A DNA stretch of 64,000 nucleotides from contig NC_081835.1 in the NCBI RefSeq assembly GCF_030867095.1, forward strand, positions 43,445,892-43,509,891, in the 5' to 3' direction. Under the pieces are notes generated by a model. The model had not been told where the DNA came from. It was given only the letters and a program-made list of their open reading frames with translations, and did no database searches. A program made the translations under genes and the position numbers. The stretch comes from Alligator mississippiensis (lineage: Eukaryota; Chordata; Crocodylia; Alligatoridae). This document shows positions 55,511 to 64,000 of this stretch, piece after piece. The first letter of the stretch is position 1. Each line of letters begins with the position of its first letter.

Positions 55511-55888
55511 AGACCTGGACATATAACATGTTCACACCTGTGTAACTAATATCAGTACTGGTACTTACCTGAGTAGACAGAGAACCAGCTCTCCAGAGGA
55601 AGCTGACACCATAGGCACTATTGCACTGCCTCACCACCAAGTGGCAGGGAGCCAATAATAGCCTGTTTGCATTGAGCAAACAGTTACCCTGGGATGAAGC
55701 ATACATACAATACCTACACTGGTATAACTTACACTGTTGTAGTTTTACCCCTAATTTTTCCTGGAGTAACTGTACACCAAGTTCTAGTAAGTTACACTGG
55801 TGTATAGCTATTAAACATTGTGTGTCTGCTTCTGTACATTAGTGTAAAATAAGTTACATCAGTATAAACGTGCCATGTGTCCAGGTCT
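55511..55888. mobile_element. MITE with ~38 bp inverted repeats
   Basis: The left end agacctggacatataacatg continues to ttcacacctgtgtaact. The right end is its decayed complement, finishing tgccatgtgtccaggtct. The flanks are ttt(a) and taa(a), suggesting a TA-rich target. Internal ttacactg motifs occur in both orientations. The superfamily was not assigned. Confidence 0.65.
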
Positions 55889-57389
55889 TAAATCCAGAGT
55901 TTAGCGAACTATAGCCCTAACTCCTAGGAGTGGGAATGAAGATAATAGTGGGTTAGTTCTCATTCACAAAGTGCACCAGTTCTTCAGGAGAAATATGTCA
56001 TGGCCTTTCTGTGACTTGCCCTGTCCTGCTTGTCCATCAGGGTCACTACTGGATGCACAGTTCATAGGTGACATGTCTCTATCCAAGGAGATCTGTTGCT
56101 GCACTGGGCTAGTCTGCTGCACTAGACAGAACTGGCTCCTTGAGTTCTCTAATTGACAATGTGATGGACATAACACTGCCCTCGTTCCCTGACTGGTGGA
56201 ACACTCCTTTACAAAATACTTTCACTTCAACCCTTAACTAATTCCATTTTATTTCCATGTGAGTTACTTACCTAGATTAAACAAGTCTTAGCTACCAACC
56301 CTGAGCTGGTTTCCTGGATATGTCTACACAAATTGAACTTGGCTTGCTCATAAAAGCTCATAAAAGCTGCTGCCAGGAAAACAGATCTGAGATCTGCAAC
56401 AGTGCTCACAAATAACCTACCTTGTGACCCTCCAGGCTTTACGTGACCAGGTCAGTTTCCAAGCCAAAGCTGACACTGATAGCCTGGGTCACATGCAAAA
56501 GAGAAGGTGACCAAAGATAAGAGTTTTGTGCTACTCTGAAATGGAAGAGAGAAGTTGGGTAGAGAAGTAGGACTGGCTGAGAAGGACAGTGCGTTGGAGT
56601 CACTAGCTTCTTGAGAAAGACTCTTACAAAGAAAAGAAGCAATAGGCTGAGAGAAGTCAGGATCAATAAGGAAAAGAAACTATGCTGGACCCAAAGAGAC
56701 AAATTTCAGGGCCTGTTGTCTCAGTGTACCCATTGTTTTGTATTAGAATGTCTCAGGGTATCAGAGAGGTGAGAGATGTGTCTGTTCTGAGAGCCAGAAG
56801 GTAAGGCTGGGTGATAGCTGGTGAGTGAGAAGTGGTCAAGGAAGTTATATAAGAAGAGGGACATTAAGGGCAACATTAAAAGTGATGGAGTCAGGGGCAG
56901 GAGACCCTACTCAGCAAATGGAGAAGGGATTTCATCATGCTAATGTCAATGCCAAAGGCCTCCATGAGGTCACCTTAAAAACTTTCTTCCCCTCCTACAC
57001 TTGAGGGTCTGTTGATATTTGGGATACAGTCACCCATCTTTGTATACAGGCTGAAGGGGATGTTCCCACAATGGCCCCTATTGTATGAGGACGATGACAT
57101 TCCAGAGGGCCTGTTGAGCTGGAGAGGGATGCTTGGGTTGTGGTGCTCTTTCCCTTGGACTGAAGCCACCTGACCAAACAAAGGAGGCTCAGTGCTCCCA
57201 GCCGGCTGCTGGACAAGTCCAGGGAGAGGTGCTGGGAATCTGCGCAGTGTTAGAAGAAAGAGAATATGACAGTTCGTTACTTGGGCCATAATACTTGGGT
57301 CCGCATCAACAATGAAGCTCTCCCCTACGCCAAGCAGAAGCAGGCTGCCCGCTCCAGGGTAAGACAAGACTTGATCGAGAACAACTGCC
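55889..57389. other. unassigned sequence
   Basis: No repeat or exon was recognised. Confidence 0.4.
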
Positions 57390-57590
57390 GTCTCCTGAGA
57401 CAGTGTGGACAACCTTCTCCCGGGGTAATAGGGACCATCCTTTCCTGAGATAACGAATTACTAGGGACTGTCCTTTTCTGAGGCTGTGGGGGCCATCATC
57501 TGAGGTAACAAGGACTGCCTTCTTCTGAGACAGAGACAGTTTCCCAAGACAGTGAGAGCTGCCTTCTCCCAAGGCAGTAAGGAGACTTTA
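57390..57590. repeat. decayed minisatellite, ~24-28 bp unit
   Basis: Imperfect units of the form ccttctcctgagacagtnag followed by gactg, about eight times. It overlaps the end of a 60-codon open frame starting at 57266. Confidence 0.7.
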
Positions 57591-57617
57591 TTGTCTTTAG
57601 CTCATTCCCTGCCCCCT

Positions 57618-57647
57618 CCCCCCCCCCCCAAAAAAAAAAAAAAAAAG
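57618..57647. repeat. C12-A18 homopolymer pair
   Basis: Twelve C followed by eighteen A. It may be an ancient retrotransposon tail, but no element was recognised upstream. Confidence 0.9.
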
Positions 57648-59889
57648 TGCTGCAAGCTGGTTCCTCAGTTTCTGTGGATAAGCGCTAGAGCCACATAGAT
57701 AATCTTTCTCAAGTCAGGACTGTAGAGCTGCACAGATGTACCCTAGCTAAGGACTGGCTTTGCTTCTCCAGCAGGCCCCATCTCTGCCCTTCACTAAATC
57801 CCCTTATCCCAAAGGGAAGGTTTGCTTGTTGTACAACCCACCCTTACAGCACCTACATTTAGCTGGAAGGAAGAAGGGACAAAACTAACTTTTTTGAATG
57901 GTTTACTTTTAAAGGTAGGAAGGGAGCAGGAATCTAGAGGAGACCTCCAGCCAAGCCAACTAGCATACAAGGTTAGAAGGGAAGAGGAAGGGTAGCTCTT
58001 CAGTAGCTCATCTTCAGGGCAAGAGGTGCTCAGGCTTGTTGCTGCTGACCCCAAGCACTGCAATGATTAGTTGGCAGAAAGACCCCTTAAATCATGCACA
58101 ACAGACTCCCAAGGCCTTGCAACTAAAAGGAGTTCTTGTGTGAGAGGAGCCAGCCCCCCCACCCTGAGATTGCTCAAATAGCATGCCACCCACGACATCT
58201 CTGAGAGCATTCTTCGGTGCTGAGAGAACGGCTGTGCCTACATCCTCCATGGCATTCAACTACCTTCCCTATGCAGACCTTCTTGCTGCCTCTCTTCAGT
58301 TATAGGTATTGAATATATATCACCGAATGAGACTGTGCCATGCCAGGAATGTACCGGCAAAGAACAGAGAAGCAGCCCCTGTGCACAACGTGAGCAGCCC
58401 AGGTACACACGTGGACAACGCACAATAGGAGCTAGAAGTACTGGACAGAGGCTGTGCAATTGCCATTCAAACAAGGCATTTTAGTGCTTGTGGCCCCAGG
58501 TCACATCAAATTGATTGGTAAAATATATTAAATATTTCTTTTTTTTCATGGTTTCCCCCCTTCTGTCCTCAGTCCAGGACAGAGTTAAGGGTACTTATGT
58601 TCACATCTTACTTTAACATGTTTAGATTTTGCGAGTATAGACTCTGAATTTTCTGAGCCTATAATGCTTGATTTTAGAAAAATGATGATGACTCGCTCAT
58701 ATATTTTACCCTCAAGTCAGTGATAAGGACTGTCAACCATGCCTGCCTCTCAACATATTCTTTTAGGAGGTGGGAAATTTCCTTAATTTATTTTTTTAAT
58801 GTTGAGAAATATAATATACAAGTACTAATCAAGCAGGCCAGAACATGCTCCTGTGAGATGTTTGTAAGGATTCATACTATGAACCTTAAGCTATTTATTC
58901 AGGGCAGTCTCTGGCACACCAAACCATGATGCTGTCAGATCTCAGCAGCCACTGCAACTGGCTGCAGCTCTGCCTGGCGGCAGCTAAAATAAACTGTTGA
59001 GTCTGAACTTTAATTTGCAGTTGACTCAGTCTAGCAGGTAGTGTTGGCTAAAATAGCACCATGTAAAGAACAAGCCAGGGTGGAGGCGACAAACATCAGT
59101 TCCCAAGTCAATAGAAGCCTTGTCCATTCCTGTGCCTCGGTTTCCCCAGCAGTGCTGCTGCTGTGCACAGCAGAACTGAGGCAGCAACACCATGGGGAGC
59201 CTTTCAAGCTCCAGTGCCCAAGCTTGTAGTCACCATGGAGCTATTAAAGAGCAGTGAGACCTGGGATGAATAATCTACCACTGAGAAGTATAGACAGCAT
59301 GTGTCTGGTCTGCATCATAACAGAGACATGGCAACCAGTACAGAGCTACTAAGGAGGTGTGGTGATAAACACAGTTACCTATATAGTTACAGGGTCTTCA
59401 TTGAAGAGATACCCGAGCTTTTGACTTGACCCACTCTCTAATTTATTTAATCATAGAATTTGAAGCAGTCTTTGGTAATTCAGCTTAATTACAATCTGAT
59501 TTCTTAAGATATAGCCTATGAACAAGACTTCAGTGAATTTTAAACAGCTTTGAATATTTAGGTTAGTCTATTACTAAGATCAGCTGGGGCAAAGTGAAGA
59601 CTGAGAGGCAGAAGATTTGGGTTTTTAATTCCTTTTGACTCATGAACTAAGCCTTACTTGCATCTTCTCAAAAAAAGTCATCCTGTAAGCACTGCAGTGT
59701 GCAGAGGCACCATATCCTTTATACCAGAGAGGCCAACTCTGTGCTTTAAACGTAAAAGCAAACTGAAACCTTAACATGTCCCTATTCCAGAGTGAACAAG
59801 AGATGTTACGGGAGTACCACACTTACCTACCAGTCTCTGATCACCTGCACAGGTGCTATCCTTCACCACTAAGAATGCAGCCTTCTCTG
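57648..59889. other. unassigned sequence
   Basis: AT-richer near 58500-58820. A short MIR-like word (ctgtgcctcggtttcccc) lies at about 59130. No gene recognised. Confidence 0.4.
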
Positions 59890-60370
59890 GGATAGAGCTA
59901 AGCCACTGTCCTGTACTAACAGTGCTACAAAAATGCACTGGCTTCTGCTAGCTTTCTGGGCACAATTCAAGGTGCTGGTTTTTGACCCTGAGGCTCTAAA
60001 TGGCCTGAGCCTTACATACCTGAAGGGCTAACTTCACTCTTATGTTCCACCACAATCCCCAAGAATCACGAGAGACTCCTCCAGCAAGTACCATGTTAGC
60101 CAAGTTCACTTGCTGAAAACATGTGGAAGGTCATTCTTGATATTTGTGCCTCAGCCCTGGGACTCCCTTGCCATTGTGGCCCACAACAACCCAAGCCTGG
60201 ACACCTGGAAGCATTGTAAGACCTTTGTATTTGGGAAGGTCTTCAGTGGTCAAGGTTAAGTTTCTGAGCATTGTCTGGGGAGTTTGTTCCATTACATATT
60301 ATTGTATTTCATATTTTTTTATCTGTATAGTTTATCTTTTTTTTAATTGCAAGCTGCCCTGAGCTTGCTT
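59890..60370 (+). mobile_element. LINE C-terminal fragment (Rex1/L2-like)
   Basis: Plus-strand translation MHWLLLAFWAQFKVLVFDPE, then ALNGLSLTYLKG, matches the HWLP...FK.L.LTFKALNGL.P.YL block found after the reverse transcriptase in Rex1/L2-type LINEs. Further down, a PQPWDSL-like stretch and an SLDTWKHCKTFVFG-like stretch match the usual WNSLP...SL.TFK..LKT.LF ending. A T-rich 3' region follows. It is decayed and its clade uncertain. Confidence 0.55.
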
Positions 60371-63089
60371 TGGGAAGGACATCTAAAATGTGATAAACAG
60401 GTACACAAATAAGGTATCCCTAGACCCACACTGAGGCAAAAATGCACTCAGAAGAACACTCTTGACTCTTCTCCCCATAGTATGGCATCCCCTAGAACCA
60501 CACTTTTTCCTTAATAAAAAAGTCATGTCCCAAGTCAAATCAGCCAAATCACTTCCAAATCTGAGTCATTCAAGCAGTATATGTCAGATGCTTCCAGATC
60601 CTTGGGCCCACACACAGGATGCTCGCCAAAGCCTGGAGGTTGGGGTTCAGATGCCCCTGAGTTTCGTTTGCCCTAAGCCGTATGGCCACAGGAGCAAGCT
60701 AGGGAGGAGTCTCCCATTTCCATAAAGTCAGCATATAGCCAAGATCTTCCCACTGGAAGTGAAAGTGAGAGGCTTACTATGCATTACCTCGGTCAGGGTA
60801 CTACCCCCTGCCAAGAAAGTGGCTTTCTCTGCCAGTAGGAAAACCACCTTAGTGGTCATGGTATTTCCCCTGCCAGGTAACATTCAGAGGACAGAGCCAC
60901 CTGCCAGATTACCACCAGCACTCGCCACAGCAGCACCCGTCCCCCATCCTAGTACAAGCAAGGCCTCTCTTTGTTTAGCCTGTGGGAGTTGAGGGCATCA
61001 CAGACACAGGCAATAGATTAAGCTTGGCCTTGCGGGTATTTAGTTGCAGAGATTGATGGCTAGTCATTTTAGCTCAATGCTATGCCCTTTTCAAGCCTGG
61101 CTTAGGTCAGAATGGGATCCAAGCTGGCCTGGGTGTTAGGGCAGGAGTGGGCGAAGGGTCCAAGGTCGCTGCCTTTCCCGCCACTCCCTGCTGCCTCACA
61201 AAGGAAGCCCCAGCATGTTCCAAACTCTGACAGAAGTGCTCTGCTGCTTTGTGAGCTGAAGTCATCCTGGCACGTCCAGCCACAAGAGGAGCCTTTCTTC
61301 TCCCCAACAGGGCCTTGATCAAAAGGATCCTGTCAGGGTTTTGTGTTGGCTGCATTTCATTGAAGGCTGCATAATCCCCAGCCATGCCAGAGGCACCCAC
61401 ATGGCCCTGAGTCTCACAACTCCCTGGGGAGAGCAGCAGACCCAGCAAGGGACCTGGAGGTCAGGGACAGCGATAGTGCCCAGCCTGCCCTGATAGTGCT
61501 GCCATAGAGGGCAGTGAGAGAGCATGAGAGAATTCAAGAGATGTACACCCCAGGCTGCCTTTTATGTGTCAGCAAAAGGGATATGTAACCCTTGCAATAC
61601 TGGTGTTTTCTAACTAAGGCAGTGCCTTGGAGGATGTGTGCATCTAACCCAATAACAACTAAAAGTAATCTCATCCCTCTACACCATTAAGTGCAGACAT
61701 GGCCTGTGTTTCTGGCTATGAGCTACTGTTTGAATGAAAGAGGGGGCAGCTTGGGTAGACTGAGTTCACTGCTCCTGCTCCCCTGACCTCTAGTCCTTTA
61801 AGGATAAAACCATTGCTGTGTACAAGGTTCTTCCCACTGTCCCGAGTTTCAGGAGAGGGTACAAGAGCCAATCTAGGCAGCAACAAGTTGAGAAGGGAGA
61901 ATCCTAGCAGCATGTTATCCACCATAACCCACCGCTCTCCCAGGGATAGGGAAGAAGGCATGGTCCTGTGGGGAGCAGAGACTCCTTGTTGCACATCAAG
62001 TCATCTGAGCATCCGCTCAAATTAACTCTTTCCAGCTGCCACCGTCCCAAGCTACATTGCTCTGCTCCTGCCATGTCTAGGAGCCACCACCACATGGGGG
62101 CCAAGGGCAACAGAAGGGGAACCTGGAGCTGTATTATATTCATCCTAAGATGCACTAGGGCAGCCAGCACATCCCAGAGGATATTTGTTAGCAGTGGTGA
62201 ACGCTGCCCAGGGGGGAGGGGGGGAGCAGCTGCACTTAATTCACTAAGACAAGGGAATGTAACCTATATTGATGAACTAACAGGACATTGGGTTGACAAG
62301 ATACTATCTCCAGGGGTGGCTATTGAGCCTGTAGAAGATGATAAAAGATTCCCTGGGCCAATTGTGTGGCTCTGTTCCACCTCTTCACCATGCTCCAAGC
62401 TTCATTCTCTTACTCACATAGCTTTTACTCACAGGCTTCATTCTCTTACTCTAAGTCCTCAAACCCCTCTGTCTCTCTGTCAGGGCCTGGGCTTATATTC
62501 ACCTTAGGCCCAGCCCTCCTCCTGGGTCAGATGATTTCTTCCAACCAGCCATAGCCACCACCTGCAGGCTCCCTGGGTCAGATCACCCCATAATCATCCC
62601 TGGCCTCACCTGCAGGCTGCTCCTGATGGCTGCTTGGCCTCTTAAAGCGCCAGGTGCTGTAAGCATCCGGCAGCAGTCAGCATTGGAGCGGGTTCATTAT
62701 GACTGAGGGCAGTGAGCATTCCTGAGCTACAACATGAGGCATGCTGTTGGCAGGGAGGAGCAGTAGAGAACAGACATCAGGTGACTCTGTTACAGTACGA
62801 AGGGTAATGCATGGCCAATGGAAGAAGGGCACTGTCCACCTTCTAAGTGACCTAGAACTAGTCTTACCCATGTGCTGATGCTGAGAATAACTCCTTTGTG
62901 CCATGTTCCAGGCTGTGGTTAGGAGACTTCCAGAAAGGAGATAAACTGCATTATGAGATGCGCTGGGACCATGCTCAGAGCTAGGGCAGGTAAGGGCAGC
63001 TCCACTGACCCCACTGCTCCTTCTCAGAGCAAGGTTGGCTTCATTTCTTGGTCTCTCTGGTTCTTTCCCCCACCCGTTAGTTGTGAAGG
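60371..63089. other. unassigned sequence
   Basis: About 2.7 kb. A 17 bp direct repeat gcttcattctcttactc occurs at about 62399 and 62435. No exon or RNA gene was recognised. Confidence 0.4.
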
Positions 63090-63230
63090 GCACAGACCAT
63101 TTGCAGACACTTCCTCATCCTAACAAAGGGTGTGTGTCCAAAAGCTTACTAAGAAGACTTCCAACTGTTTGAGTTGGTCTAATAAAAGATATCAGATTTA
63201 CCCAAAGAACCTTATCTGCCACTTCTCAGC
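63090..63230 (+). mobile_element. dispersed repeat end (LINE/SINE-like)
   Basis: Wording aaagggtgtgtgtccaaaag, then gagttggtctaataaaagat and cccaaagaacctt, resembles a dispersed reptile repeat terminus. A related ggttcgataaaagatacc stretch lies at about 5098-5115. Confidence 0.4.
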
Positions 63231-64000
63231 ACGCATTTTCCCTCTCTGACCTGACAGCTAGCTGTGTCCCTGATTGACTTGTGTTGCTAGTGCTTGCAGA
63301 CCACAGCTGTGGTGTGAATATGTGAGAGGGACCTGATGCAGTTCAAACCACCTAGATTGCTTGTGAGAACCAGTTACCTATTTACCCGTCATTAATGAGC
63401 CAGTGCAGGCTGCCTGGCCCTGGACTGTTGGCATTTCCTAGCAACTGGTCAGATAAAACCAGTCAGGACACCTTCATAAGGGGGCTGGATCAAGGAAAGA
63501 TCATGGGATCTGTGCCCTCTACTCCACTGGGGTCCTTGAAGGACGTTGTTCTCCTCCCCTCCAGTGATGCACACTAGGAGGGTTGGGTGTAGGAGCTGCA
63601 TGGCCATGTGCCTGTGATACATCTCAAGCCAGCAGGGAGCTCTGTCAAGGGTTCACCCCCTGCCCCCCCTCCCCAGAGGGGGCTTATGATGGAATTCCAG
63701 GCACCTAACCCTGGGGGCTTTGATAAAGATGCCTTGATAAAGCTGCTGGCATCTCCCCTACTGCAAGGGGTCCTAGGAAGTCTACTTAGTGCAGGGCTTT
63801 TATTTGTATGCAGTGGCCCCAGGGCTCCCAAGGGAGAGAGGCAGATGGGAGGAAAGTGTGGCTTGGGCTGCAAGAAAAGAGCAAGGCCTGGGATTTCCTT
63901 CTCCAGGCAAAAGAGCCTGGAGCCTGACATGAGGGGCCAGGAGCCTCTCCAATCATCAGGTCACTGGGCATGCCAGGAGAGTGTCAGACTGCAAACTAAC
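63231..64000. other. unassigned sequence
   Basis: No feature recognised up to the window end. Confidence 0.4.

Noticed and set aside
57618-57647. C12-A18 run considered as a processed-pseudogene tail
   Set aside because: No recognisable coding or SINE sequence precedes it and no target duplication was found.

Overview
The window reads as nuclear DNA of a reptile, most likely a crocodilian and less likely a turtle. The dominant LINEs are CR1 with the typical tcatagattcatagat 3' tail. There are many hAT-type inverted-repeat elements, MIR/CORE-SINE-like short elements with tRNA-type B boxes, and vertebrate Ty3/gypsy-like fossils. Species and chromosome cannot be read from the sequence. I found no host exon, tRNA, rRNA, CRISPR array or bacterial-style operon that I could defend. 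The best description is intergenic or deep intronic DNA built largely from layered transposons.

Layout. 0.3-5 kb: a hAT-Charlie-like element, an ~800 bp hAT-like element (copy A) and a minus-strand CR1 with an internal deletion. 5.7-6.8 kb: a GC-rich inverted-repeat element containing a hairpin. 9-10 kb: SINEs. 10.7-15.9 kb: a second copy of the ~800 bp hAT-like element (copy B), split by a broken Gmr1-like LTR element with a 5 bp target duplication. 16-19 kb: a SINE split by a small hAT element, then a hAT element carrying a CA microsatellite. 21-24 kb: a possible Helitron-like end and a non-CR1 LINE fragment. 27.5-30.2 kb: the longest CR1, with endonuclease, reverse transcriptase and C-terminal regions. 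32.4-33.7 kb: a GC-rich composite with hairpins and a minisatellite. 36.2-45.3 kb: a plus-strand LINE interrupted by a solo ERV LTR and by a second Gmr1-like fossil that itself contains a nested LTR. 45.8-46.3 kb: a hAT element split by CR1. 49.2-50.5 kb: an AT-rich, possibly conserved segment and a second copy of it lodged at the palindromic centre of a MITE. 51-64 kb: mostly unassigned sequence with a hAT, a CR1 tail, a probable LTR, a MITE, a minisatellite and a LINE C-terminal fragment.

Most notable points. (1) Both gypsy-like fossils show the unusual Gmr1-type pol order, with integrase before reverse transcriptase, and the second has a gag region resembling the SCAN domain; this supports the known view that SCAN arose from such a gag. 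(2) A ~170 bp segment was copied ~0.9 kb away into the palindromic centre of a MITE and is flanked by 21 bp direct repeats, which looks like a templated insertion. (3) Several nested insertions have readable target duplications and so give a relative chronology. I see no evidence of an undescribed functional system. All element proteins seen here are decayed.
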